This document shows positions 9,730 through 18,860 of a DNA stretch of 64,000 nt, piece after piece. Each line of letters begins with the position of its first letter. Position 1 is the stretch's first letter. Under the pieces are notes generated by a model. It ran no database searches. It saw nothing but the letters and a program-made list of their open reading frames with translations, and was not told the origin of the DNA. The position numbers were made by a program, and so were the translations under genes. Origin of the DNA: Ardenticatenaceae bacterium (GTDB lineage Bacteria > Chloroflexota > Anaerolineae > Promineifilales > Promineifilaceae); contig JACKCC010000011.1 in the NCBI GenBank assembly GCA_020634245.1, positions 124,001-188,000 of the forward strand, in the 5' to 3' direction.

Positions 9730-9788
9730 ATTCTCAACCCTCAGTTTATATCTTCAAATGAAGAAAGATTTCGCCAGAATGCAAAATT

Positions 9789-9815
9789 ATAACCAAGACA
9801 AGTAATCTTGGTTAT
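9789..9815. promoter_or_regulatory. Inverted repeat between rplY and the divergent DUF2267 gene
   Basis: ATAACCAAG and CTTGGTTAT form a perfect 9-bp stem with a 9-nt spacer, followed on the plus strand by a run of T. On the minus strand the right arm overlaps TATAAT about 60 bp before the rplY start, so it could be an operator. On the plus strand it looks like a terminator, though no gene precedes it there. Confidence 0.4.
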
Positions 9816-10057
9816 AGTTTTTTTATCATATTTGATTGTTATTAAATCAAAGTCGAGCAAGCTAAATAGCCAGCCGATAAAGTATAACAATTTCCCCCAT
9901 TTCGTCAAACGACGATTGCAATTTAAGTGTATTTTTACTTTTGAAATGGAGCACAGGCATTTTGTCTATCATCAGGCGAGCCAGATGCCAGCATTCCTGT
10001 TGCAATCGCTTGACGGTGACATTCAGGCAGGGTAAAACTACCCTAATTGGAGGCAGC

Positions 10058-10477
10058 ATGACAAGCATGACTTATACAAATAAAGACAACTTAATTGATT
10101 ATTTTGCTTACATTCAAAAAGCGGGCAAGCTGCGAACGACAAGCCACGCCCAGCGATGGAGCCGGGCGGTTTTGAAAACATTTGGCATCAATCTGGATCG
10201 CGGCACAAAGAAAAAGCTGGCTAAAGCTTTGCCGGCCGACCTAGCTGATGATTTGACCCGTGTTTTCTGGCTGGCCCATTTCCAGAACAGCGGTTTGACG
10301 CAATATGATTTTTTGAATCAGGTTTCGCGTCGGGCCGGGAATTCGGACCCTGATTTTGCTCGTTATCCGGTAACGGCCGTTTTCCACCAACTCAAAGCCA
10401 TCATCGGGCCAGATATGACCAATCAAGTCGCCAAAAGCCTGTCACCTGAAATGCGCCAGATGTGGGAAGAAGCGTAA
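10058..10477 (+). CDS. DUF2267-like protein
   Basis: 139 residues, all-helical by composition. It matches the pattern of DUF2267: a repeated four-helix unit with a central AVLKTFGINLDRGTKKKLAKALP motif and a second half ending in LSPEMRQMWE. The ATG at 10058 is chosen because GGAGG lies seven bases before it; the frame is open further upstream but without a good start. DUF2267 proteins are soluble and often stress-associated; no biochemical role is established. The lipoprotein gene starts 3 bp after the stop, so co-transcription is likely. Confidence 0.65.
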   Translation: MTSMTYTNKDNLIDYFAYIQKAGKLRTTSHAQRWSRAVLKTFGINLDRGTKKKLAKALPADLADDLTRVFWLAHFQNSGLTQYDFLNQVSRRAGNSDPDFARYPVTAVFHQLKAIIGPDMTNQVAKSLSPEMRQMWEEA

Positions 10478-10480
10478 GGG

Positions 10481-10535
10481 GTGAATTTGCGAGTTTGCGA
10501 GTTTGCAAGTAAGCAAGTTAGTAAATTTATCAGTT
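10481..10535 (+). repeat. Degenerate word repeat (GCGAGTTT/GCAAGTAA type) at a gene start
   Basis: GTTTGCGAGTTTGCAAGTAAGC-like words repeat every 7-8 bases and run into the first codons of the lipoprotein gene, making the annotated start uncertain. Confidence 0.55.
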
Positions 10536-12220
10536 GGCAAGCTGCCAGGAAGTTGATTATTTGTATCTCGTTCCTGGCCGCTTTTTTATTGCCCGCCTGT
10601 ACCCAACAGCCAGCAGCCATCGTCGAACGGGAGCCAATTGCCATCCAAATTACGGCCGATGGCCAGACAACCGAATTGACGACGGCCAGCGCCACGACTG
10701 TGCGCGAGGCGCTGGCTGAAGCCGGCATTACCTTCAGTGATGCCGACGAAATTGACCCGCCTCTGTTTACACCCATCGACAATAATGTAACCTCTCTGGA
10801 CATCAGTGTCGTGCGAATTACGGAAAGCATCGAAGTCATTCCTCACGGTCTGCCCTTCACCCGCAAGCTGGTCCGCAATGAAGCGATGGACGCCAACGAC
10901 CCGCCGCGCATCATCCAGACCGGCAAAGACGGGCTGCAAGAAGAGACGGTGCGCATTGTTTACCGGGATGGACTGGAAGCGGAACGCTGGGTGACGCAGG
11001 TAACAGTCATCGAACCGGCCCAGGACGAGATTGTCATGGTTGGTGCAGGCACGGCGCGGGGTAATGTGAGCTTCAGCGGTATGCTGGCTTACATCAGCGG
11101 CGGCAACAGTGTGCTGCTGCGCGGTCTCAGTGCTTTTCCGGAATCATTGAAGACCGGTGAGGGATTAGACGGCCGTGTCTTTTCCATTTCTCCCAGCGGC
11201 AGCCATCTACTCTACACCCGTGTCACCAGCGATACGGCCAGCTTTAACAACAGCCTGTGGGTCATCAGCACCGAACGCGGCGCGGAACCGTGGCCGCTGG
11301 ACGTGGAGAACGTATTGTGGGCTGATTGGGATCCATCAGAAGCAGAAACACTGCGTATCGCCTACACCACCGCCCAATCGACCAACTTGCCGCCGGGTTG
11401 GGAAGCCAACAACGACCTCTGGCTGGGCGAAATCGACCCCGATCCGGAAGTGGCATTCAAACCGGAACAGTTGATTGAATCGTATCCGGCAACTTACGGC
11501 TGGTGGGGCGGCAATTACGCCTGGTCGCCGCAGAGCCGCCTCATCGCCTACAGCTTTGCCAACGAAGTGGGCGTGATTGACACGGAAACGGTCAACAACG
11601 CTTTGCAGCGCCGCCAGTTACAGCAGTTTACGGAGTACAATACCCGTTCCGACTGGGTTTGGGTGCCGACGCTGACCTGGTCGCCAGACGGCCGTTTCCT
11701 GGCCTTCACCAATCACGACAGCAGCGACCCGGAAGCGCTGACTTTTTCCAGTTGGGCGGTGGATGTAGAAACGAGGGTGAACGGCCGTTTCGTTCCCGAC
11801 TCCGGCATGTGGGCACATTTACACTGGAATCCGACCGGGGATGAGATCGCTTTTCTCAAAGCGACCGACCCGCTCAACAGCCAGACCAGCAGTTATGCCT
11901 TGTGGTTGATGGATGGGGATGGCAGTAACGGCCGTCGCCTCTACCCGCCGCCCGGTGAACTGGCCCTTTTCCCCCGCGAACAAAGTTTCATGGCCTGGGG
12001 ACCGGATGGGCAGCAAATCGCCTTTGTTTTTGACGATGCCCTGTACATTTTCGACCTGGCGACCGGGGAAGCGCAGCAGATTTCCCAGGAAGAGGCCATT
12101 GCCAGCCATCCCACCTGGGCGCCCTACGGCGCAGGCCGCTCCGCCGGGCTGCCTGAAAACTTAGAAGAATCCCCCCTGCCCTTCCCGACTGGCTCTGGCC
12201 GGTTTACCCCCGATAATTAA
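10481..12220 (+). CDS. Lipoprotein with ubiquitin-like/G5 domains and a TolB-like beta-propeller
   Basis: 579 residues from a GTG. The signal peptide ends in the lipobox FLLPAC, predicting a lipid-anchored extracellular protein. Residues about 50-100 resemble the DUF348 ubiquitin-like fold of YabE/Rpf-type proteins (ITADGQTTELTTASATTVREAL). Residues about 108-190 form a G5-like domain. The remainder is a beta-propeller of TolB/PD40-type blades (SPSGSHLLYT, WSPDGRFLAF, WGPDGQQIAF). The first about 16 residues (NLRVCEFASKQVSKF) are encoded by a degenerate word repeat, so the true start may lie further in, at a TTG near 10553. A wall- or surface-binding role is inferred from the G5 domain. Confidence 0.75.
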   Translation: MNLRVCEFASKQVSKFISWQAARKLIICISFLAAFLLPACTQQPAAIVEREPIAIQITADGQTTELTTASATTVREALAEAGITFSDADEIDPPLFTPIDNNVTSLDISVVRITESIEVIPHGLPFTRKLVRNEAMDANDPPRIIQTGKDGLQEETVRIVYRDGLEAERWVTQVTVIEPAQDEIVMVGAGTARGNVSFSGMLAYISGGNSVLLRGLSAFPESLKTGEGLDGRVFSISPSGSHLLYTRVTSDTASFNNSLWVISTERGAEPWPLDVENVLWADWDPSEAETLRIAYTTAQSTNLPPGWEANNDLWLGEIDPDPEVAFKPEQLIESYPATYGWWGGNYAWSPQSRLIAYSFANEVGVIDTETVNNALQRRQLQQFTEYNTRSDWVWVPTLTWSPDGRFLAFTNHDSSDPEALTFSSWAVDVETRVNGRFVPDSGMWAHLHWNPTGDEIAFLKATDPLNSQTSSYALWLMDGDGSNGRRLYPPPGELALFPREQSFMAWGPDGQQIAFVFDDALYIFDLATGEAQQISQEEAIASHPTWAPYGAGRSAGLPENLEESPLPFPTGSGRFTPDN

Positions 12221-12259
12221 CCCGTTCTAATTGCTTTTTATCCAGGAGGTATTGACAAT

Positions 12260-12616
12260 ATGCGTCTTTTGCCAGCGAGTTCATCAGCAGCTAAAGGCTG
12301 GTATGCCGGTCCCTGGAATTCAGAATTAGCCATTTCCGTTGGTTATGCCAATGAAGGTATCAACGAACCGCACCTGCATACGCAAATTAACGAGATTTAC
12401 TTGGTGGCCCGCGGCACGGCCGTACTCCGCGTCGAGCAGCAGTCCATCACCCTCCACCCCGGCGACATGATCTGGCTGGAACCGGGCGAGGCCCACACCT
12501 TCCTATCCAGTTCGCCTGATTATTTCCATTTCGTCGTCCACACTCCCGGATTAGCCGGAGAGGAAGCCAGGTTGGAGAAAACGGCCGTTTCCCGCACCCG
12601 TCTCGGTTTAGAGTAG
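12260..12616 (+). CDS. Single-domain cupin protein
   Basis: 118 residues. Cupin motif 1 is visible as PHLHTQINEIYLV (HxH and Glu metal ligands) and motif 2 as PGEAHTF (His ligand), with the intervening HPGDMIWLEPG turn. The small beta-barrel probably binds a divalent metal. Such stand-alone cupins act as isomerases, dioxygenases or sugar-binding proteins, and nothing here picks one. An AGGAGG at about 12244 precedes the ATG. It lies between two large lipoprotein genes on the same strand. Confidence 0.8.
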   Translation: MRLLPASSSAAKGWYAGPWNSELAISVGYANEGINEPHLHTQINEIYLVARGTAVLRVEQQSITLHPGDMIWLEPGEAHTFLSSSPDYFHFVVHTPGLAGEEARLEKTAVSRTRLGLE

Positions 12617-12756
12617 CGCCGGACTTCAGAACGCGTACCATCTGTATCCAAATAGTCGGGAAATCATCAGCAGCGGCTGGCTTTCTTGGTGTATACTGGC
12701 AGCAGAGCCTTTGACAAGAGGGCAGTAAACCTCGCCTAGTGAACCAGGAAAAAGAC

Positions 12757-15700
12757 ATGTCGAGCAAACGATTTCTCATCCTCCTTCCCCTGATTTTTGT
12801 TTTAGCCGTTTACACAAGCTGCCGTAAAGAGGACGATGTTCCGTCGCCCACCCCAACAGCCGACACGGCCGTTCCCACCGCCCCCACCATCGCGCCCACT
12901 CCGACCCCGGCTGGATTGGGTCTGGTGCCGATGGGAGATGACACGGCCGTTCCCCCCCAACTCATCGGCCAAAACCCGGCAGCGGGTGAAGAGGCAGCCC
13001 TGGACGGCGCGCTTGAGCTGTACTTCGACCAGCCGATGGACGAGGCGGCCACCACCGGCGCATTGCAAATTACCGCACCCGACGGCCAGCCGGTAGACGG
13101 TGAGATTAGCTGGCCCCAACCGCGCATCTTGCGCTTCAAACCAACCCGCGCCTTAAAATCTAACAGCAGTTACCAAGCAACGTTGAGCGACACGGCCGTT
13201 TCCGCCAGCGGCGCCCCGCTCTTGGAAGGACTGACCATCACTTTCAACACCATTGGCGACCTGGCCGTTTCCCAGACCTCACCCGCGCCTGATGCCGAAG
13301 AGGTAGCCATCGATTCAGCCATTACCGTCATCTTCAACCGACCCGTCGTGCCCCTGATGATCGCCGAAGACCAGGCCAATTTACCCAATCCGCTGGTCAT
13401 CAAGCCCGATGTCAGCGGTCAGGGCGAATGGATTAACACCTCCGTCTTTGTGTTCCGGCCCGATGCGGCGCTGATTGGCCGGCAGACCTACACGGCCCGC
13501 GTCGCTGCTGATATGGTCAACGACGCCAGCGCCAGCGGCGCGGTGATGAGTGACGATTACGAATGGTCATTCACCGTGACCGCTCCCACCATCCGCTACT
13601 TCAGCCTGGTCGACGTCACTGACAGCCCGCACGATGGTTACGAAAATTTGCGGTTGGACCAACCGTTCCAGTTGTTTTTTGCCCAGGCGATGGACGAGAA
13701 CAGTACGGAAACGGCCGTTACCCTCACCCCGGATAACGGTCAGTCCGCCGCCCTCGACTTTAGCTGGGACGAAACCCGAACCACCCTCACTTTCACCCCC
13801 ACCCAACTACTGGAACTGGACGCCGCCTACACCCTGCAAGTCGCCGATTCGGCCCAATCGGCCCAGGGCGGACGCCTGCGCGAAGGGCTGACCTGGCACG
13901 CGACCACCGTCAAAAACCCGGCCATCCGCAGCACCGATCCGGCCAATGGCATAACACAAGACCGTTACGGCAGCGCGTTTACCATTTATTTTGCCTCATC
14001 GATGGCTTTAGACAGCTTGAAGGGCCAGGTCATCATCAGCCCGGCTATTTCTGGCGACACGAACGGCATGTATGATCGCTGGGATTGGAGCCTGCATTTT
14101 TATGGGTTGGCTCCCTCCACCACCTACACCGTACAAATCCAGCCCGGCATGAGCGACCCTTACGGCAACGAAATCAGCGAGGGGCAGACAATTACGTTTA
14201 CGACCGCGCCCTACACGCCCATCGCCAGCTTCAATTTCCCCGGCCAAATGGCCCTTTACCGGCCAGGGGGGACAACGGCCGTTTGGGTCAATTACCGCAA
14301 CGTCAACCAGCTAGACGTGGATTTGTACCGCATTTCCGCCCGGCAGTTTGGCCAATTGATGCAGGGTTCGGTGGTGGACGTTGACTTCACCCCTGGCGAT
14401 AACAGCCTAGTCTGGAGTCAATCGCCATCGGTTTCGGCCGGACTCAACGCCAGAGGTTACGAACGCTTCGACTTGCTGGCGGCCGGTGGCCAATCGCTGG
14501 AGCCGGGCTTTTACTTCATCACCCTCGATTCACCCCAGGTTGAGCATGACCGCCGCCATCTGCAAGCCCAGCCGCTGCTCATCGCCACAGCCAATCTCAC
14601 CCTCAAAACCACAGCCACCGAAGCGATGATCTGGCTGACCGACCTCAACAGCGGCCAGCCTCTGGCCAGCGTGCCGGTGGCTTTTTACGACGAGAATTTT
14701 AACCTGATTTTCCGGGACACGACTGACGGCGACGGCCTGATTTACCGCGACGATTTGACCCTGGAAACCGGCTACCGCACCACCTACTATGCCATCACCG
14801 AAACCGGCGACCGGTTTGGCATGGCCATCAGTGGCTGGAATGAGGGGGTACGGCCGTATGACTTTGGCATCTCTACCGACTACTACCTCCAACCGGGCCA
14901 GCCCACTGCCTACATCTACACCGACCGGCCCATCTACCGCCCCGGCCAGCCCGTGGCCATCAAAGGCATCGTCCGCCTGAACGACGACCTGGACTACAGC
15001 CTGCCCCAGTACCAAAACGTGGACGTGACCATCCATTCCTACGACGAAACCGTTTTGGAAGAGACGCTGCCGTTGTCCGAATTTGGCTCCTTCGACGCCG
15101 AATTGACGTTGGACGAGGAAGCGACGTTGGGCAGCTACTACATCGAGGTCAACGCCGGTAACGAATGGCTGGGCAGCGGCCATTTTGACGTAGCCGAGTA
15201 TCGCAAACCCACCTTCCAGGTCAACGTGACCGCCGCCGCGCCGGACGTGTTGGCCGGCGACGTGATTGATTTGACGGTAGACGCTCAATTTTTCTCCGGC
15301 GGCTCGGTCGTCGATGGGACGGTGGCATGGAGCGTTTATGCCTCCGACTACGTTTTCAGCGCCGGTGGCCGTTTGAACCGTTTCAGCTTTTACAATGACG
15401 AGCGCGACACGGGTTATTATGATGGCACCTACAATCCCAGCACGTTTATTGCCAGTGGAACCGGGCAGACGGATGGCAACGGCCGTTTCACCGTCCCAAT
15501 CCCCGCCGAATTAAGCGAAGAATCGGGCAGCCGCCAGTTTACCATCGAAGCCACTGTCACCGACATTGCCGAAAACGCGGTCAGCGGCCGGACCAACGTC
15601 ATCGTCCATCGCAGCCTGGTTTACCCCGGCATCCGCTCCGGCCAATACGTCGGCCAGGCCGAAAAAGAAATGACCTTCGACGTGGCCCTGGTCGATTGGG

Positions 15701-18700
15701 ATGAAAACCCGGTTCCCAACCAACCGGTGCAGATCGAGATCGTCGAGCGGCGTTGGTACAGCGTCCAGGAAGAAAACGACCAGGGCGAGACCATCTGGCG
15801 CTCGACGGTGGAAGAGATTCCCGTTTACGAGACTGATTTGACGGTGGATGGCCGGGGGCAGGGAACGGCCGTATTCACGCCTGAAAAAGGCGGCGTTTAT
15901 CGGGCCTATGTTACCGCCCGTGACAGTCAGGGCAACACGGCCGTTTCCTCCACCTACGTCTGGGTATCAGGCAGCGACTACGTGCCCTGGCGGCGGCTCA
16001 ACGACAACAGCTTCGAACTCATCGCCGACGCCGACAGCTACCATCCCGGCGACACGGCCGAAATCCTCATCGCCTCGCCGTTCCAGGGTGACGCCACCGC
16101 CCTGGTCACCGTCGAGCGCGGCCATATCAAAGAGTACGAGACGATTCGACTAACCGACAACTCGACTATTTACCGTCTGCCCATCACCGGCGAAATGGCC
16201 CCCAACGTCTTCGTCTCTGTCATGGTCGTCAAGGGCGTGGACGAATTAAACCCCTCGCCCGATTTCAAAGTGGGCATGACCCAGTTCACGGTCGAGCGAG
16301 AGGAGCAAGAATTGACGGTCGAAATCGTGCCCGACAAAACGGAAGCCGGGCCGGGTGATGAGGTGACGTATACGGTGCGCGTCAGCGATTATAACGGCCG
16401 TCCCGTAGACGCCGAAGTTTCCCTGGCCCTGGCCGATCTGGCCGCCCTGACCATCGCCGAACCCAACGCCCGCCCCATTTTGGACTTCTTCTACTCAGAA
16501 CGAGCGCTCAGTGTCAACACGGCGCTGCTCCTGACCCGGCTCATGGACGCCTTCAACCAGGAGTTGGAAGACCAGATTAAGGGGGGCGGCGGTGGTGATG
16601 GCGAAATGGGCATCATGACCATCCGCGAAAATTTCCCCGACACGGCCTACTGGGAAGGCCAATTGCAAACCGGGCCGGACGGCGAAGCCTCGGTGACGGT
16701 GATGCTGCCCGACAACCTGACGACGTGGCGCATGGATGCCCGCGCTGTCACGTTGGACACGAAAGTGGGCCAGGCCACGGCCGACATCGTCACCACCCGG
16801 CCGCTCCTGGTCAATCCCAATACACCGCGCTTTTTTGTTCAGGGGGATACGGCCGTGCTCTCCGCCGCCATCCACAACAACACCGACGCCGAACTGGAAG
16901 CCACTGTGACGCTGCAAGCCGAAGGCGTCCGCCTCAACGACCCGGCCACCCAACTGGTCACCATTCCCGCCCGGCAGCAGGCACGCGTCACCTGGGAGAC
17001 GGTCGTCGGCGACGTGGACCGGGTTGACCTGGTCTTCAGCGCCGAGAGCGGCCCCTACGCCGACGCCACCCGGCCCACACTGGGCACACTGGAAGGGCAG
17101 GGCATCCCCGTCTACAAATACGAAGTGCCGGAAACGGTGGGCACGTCCGGCCAGCTTACCGAAGGCGGCGCCGTCGTCGAATCCATCGCCTTACCCATCT
17201 TCCCTGATTTTGAGCTAACGGAAGGTGAAGTGACGGTCGAAGTGGCCCCCTCGCTGGCGGCAGCGATGACCGACGGCCTGACCTACCTGGAGCATTACCC
17301 CTACGAATGCACCGAACAAATCGTCTCCCGCTTCCTGCCCAACGTCCTGACCAGCCGCGCCCTAAAAGCCGCCGGATTGAGCGATCCGGCGTTGGAAGCC
17401 AATCTGGACGAGCAGGTCAACGTCGCCTTGCAGCGGCTCTACAGCCGCCAACACGCCGACGGCGGCTGGCCCTGGTGGGACGGCCCGAACAGCAGCACGC
17501 TGGTGACGGCTTATGTCGTCCAGGCGCTGCTGGAAGCGCGGGACAGCGGCTATCTGGTCAGCGACGGCGTCATTGACCAGGGCGTCAGCTATTTGCAGGA
17601 ACATTTGCGGGAGGTGGATGGGTTGAACGGCCGTTTCAAACTCAATCGCCAATCTTTCCTCGTCTACGTCCTGGCCCGCGCCGGTGAACCGGATGCCGGA
17701 GAGATGACCAAGCTGTACGACCAGCGGGAAGCGCTCGATTGGTACGCCCGCGGCTACCTGGCCCAGGCCATCCAACTCAACGACCCCGAAGACCCGCGCC
17801 TGGAAACAATCACGGCCGATTTCATCACCGCCGCCATCATCTCGGCCACCGGGACCAATTGGGAAGAAGCCGAGCGCGACTATTGGAACTGGAATTCGGA
17901 CACACGGACAACGGCGATTGTGCTGGATACGATGATCAAACTGGACGGGGAAAATCCGTTAGTGGCTAATGCTGTTCGCTGGTTGATGGCGCATCGGGTA
18001 AACGGCCGTTGGGCCAGCACCCAGGAAACCGCCTGGACCCTCATCGCCCTCACCGACTGGATGGTCGCTTCCGGCGAACTGGAAGCCGACTACCAGTACG
18101 AAATCGCCCTCAACGGCCAGCTTCGGGGCAGCGGCGAAGCCAACGCCGCCACCTTGCGCGACTCCTGGCAGCTCCAATTCGACATCACCGAACTGTTCAC
18201 CGACCAACTCAACCGGCTGGCCATCGGCCGCAGCGACGGCCCCGGTAATTTGTATTACACGGCCCATCTGCAAGCCTCCCTGCCGGTGGAGCAGGTGCAG
18301 GCGCTGGATCGGGGCATCATCATCTCCCGCAGCTACTACGACCCCGCCGACCGGGAAACGCCGATCACGGAAATCGAACAGGGCCAGACCTTCCTGGCCC
18401 GGCTGACCGTCGTCATCCCCAATTCGCTGCACTACGTCGTCATCGAAGACTTCCTGCCCGCCGGCCTGGGAGCGGTCGATACCTCGCTCAAAACCAGCCA
18501 ACAGGTCAGCGCGCCGCAGCGCTACGACTGGGACGACTATTTTGCCCAGGGCTGGGGCTGGTGGTACTTCGACCACGTGGAACTACGCGACGAGAAAGTG
18601 GTCCTTTCGGCCAACTACCTGCCGCAGGGCACGTATGAGTACGTCTACCTGGTTCGGGCCAGTATGCCGGGTGAGTACCAGGTCATTCCACCCACGGCGC

Positions 18701-18771
18701 AGGAGTTTTACTTTCCGGAGGTGTACGGGAGAGGAGATGGTTCCCTTTTTGTTGTCTTACCTCAACTTTGA
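12757..18771 (+). CDS. Bacterial alpha-2-macroglobulin, lipoprotein type
   Basis: About 2004 residues. The signal peptide ends in the lipobox AVYTSC, then a Pro/Thr linker. Four Ig-like (Big_5) domains occupy residues about 70-490. The macroglobulin MG2 domain starts near residue 715 (YTDRPIYRPGQPVAIKG), and the A2M receptor-side signature lies near 1300 (LPDNLTTWRMDA). The thioester motif YPYECTEQ is near residue 1518, with the complement-type helical domain after it (GGWPWWDGP). The intact CxEQ means it can trap proteases covalently. ATG 12757 is preferred to GTG 12739 because AGGA lies at a proper distance. Its usual partner, PBP1C, is at 21.4-24.0 kb. The gene is rich in ACGGCCGT sites in all three frames. 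Confidence 0.93.
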   Translation: MSSKRFLILLPLIFVLAVYTSCRKEDDVPSPTPTADTAVPTAPTIAPTPTPAGLGLVPMGDDTAVPPQLIGQNPAAGEEAALDGALELYFDQPMDEAATTGALQITAPDGQPVDGEISWPQPRILRFKPTRALKSNSSYQATLSDTAVSASGAPLLEGLTITFNTIGDLAVSQTSPAPDAEEVAIDSAITVIFNRPVVPLMIAEDQANLPNPLVIKPDVSGQGEWINTSVFVFRPDAALIGRQTYTARVAADMVNDASASGAVMSDDYEWSFTVTAPTIRYFSLVDVTDSPHDGYENLRLDQPFQLFFAQAMDENSTETAVTLTPDNGQSAALDFSWDETRTTLTFTPTQLLELDAAYTLQVADSAQSAQGGRLREGLTWHATTVKNPAIRSTDPANGITQDRYGSAFTIYFASSMALDSLKGQVIISPAISGDTNGMYDRWDWSLHFYGLAPSTTYTVQIQPGMSDPYGNEISEGQTITFTTAPYTPIASFNFPGQMALYRPGGTTAVWVNYRNVNQLDVDLYRISARQFGQLMQGSVVDVDFTPGDNSLVWSQSPSVSAGLNARGYERFDLLAAGGQSLEPGFYFITLDSPQVEHDRRHLQAQPLLIATANLTLKTTATEAMIWLTDLNSGQPLASVPVAFYDENFNLIFRDTTDGDGLIYRDDLTLETGYRTTYYAITETGDRFGMAISGWNEGVRPYDFGISTDYYLQPGQPTAYIYTDRPIYRPGQPVAIKGIVRLNDDLDYSLPQYQNVDVTIHSYDETVLEETLPLSEFGSFDAELTLDEEATLGSYYIEVNAGNEWLGSGHFDVAEYRKPTFQVNVTAAAPDVLAGDVIDLTVDAQFFSGGSVVDGTVAWSVYASDYVFSAGGRLNRFSFYNDERDTGYYDGTYNPSTFIASGTGQTDGNGRFTVPIPAELSEESGSRQFTIEATVTDIAENAVSGRTNVIVHRSLVYPGIRSGQYVGQAEKEMTFDVALVDWDENPVPNQPVQIEIVERRWYSVQEENDQGETIWRSTVEEIPVYETDLTVDGRGQGTAVFTPEKGGVYRAYVTARDSQGNTAVSSTYVWVSGSDYVPWRRLNDNSFELIADADSYHPGDTAEILIASPFQGDATALVTVERGHIKEYETIRLTDNSTIYRLPITGEMAPNVFVSVMVVKGVDELNPSPDFKVGMTQFTVEREEQELTVEIVPDKTEAGPGDEVTYTVRVSDYNGRPVDAEVSLALADLAALTIAEPNARPILDFFYSERALSVNTALLLTRLMDAFNQELEDQIKGGGGGDGEMGIMTIRENFPDTAYWEGQLQTGPDGEASVTVMLPDNLTTWRMDARAVTLDTKVGQATADIVTTRPLLVNPNTPRFFVQGDTAVLSAAIHNNTDAELEATVTLQAEGVRLNDPATQLVTIPARQQARVTWETVVGDVDRVDLVFSAESGPYADATRPTLGTLEGQGIPVYKYEVPETVGTSGQLTEGGAVVESIALPIFPDFELTEGEVTVEVAPSLAAAMTDGLTYLEHYPYECTEQIVSRFLPNVLTSRALKAAGLSDPALEANLDEQVNVALQRLYSRQHADGGWPWWDGPNSSTLVTAYVVQALLEARDSGYLVSDGVIDQGVSYLQEHLREVDGLNGRFKLNRQSFLVYVLARAGEPDAGEMTKLYDQREALDWYARGYLAQAIQLNDPEDPRLETITADFITAAIISATGTNWEEAERDYWNWNSDTRTTAIVLDTMIKLDGENPLVANAVRWLMAHRVNGRWASTQETAWTLIALTDWMVASGELEADYQYEIALNGQLRGSGEANAATLRDSWQLQFDITELFTDQLNRLAIGRSDGPGNLYYTAHLQASLPVEQVQALDRGIIISRSYYDPADRETPITEIEQGQTFLARLTVVIPNSLHYVVIEDFLPAGLGAVDTSLKTSQQVSAPQRYDWDDYFAQGWGWWYFDHVELRDEKVVLSANYLPQGTYEYVYLVRASMPGEYQVIPPTAQEFYFPEVYGRGDGSLFVVLPQL

Positions 18772-18802
18772 AAGGAACAGGAAGAAACAATAGCCGTTTC
18801 GT

Positions 18803-18831
18803 TTGTAAAACAATCCCTATTCTCTTATACT
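18803..18831 (+). promoter_or_regulatory. Sigma-70-type promoter of the NTPase gene
   Basis: TTGTAA, 17-bp spacer, TATACT, 30 bp before the ATG at 18861, which itself has GGAGG at 18849-18853. It gives the AT-rich NTPase gene its own transcription start. Confidence 0.5.
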
Positions 18832-18860
18832 TTTCACCAGTCTAATTTGGAGGTTCACTG

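Noticed and set aside
14530..15288. 252-codon minus-strand ORF inside the A2M gene
   Set aside because: Shadow frame caused by high GC in third positions of the A2M gene, which is intact through this region.
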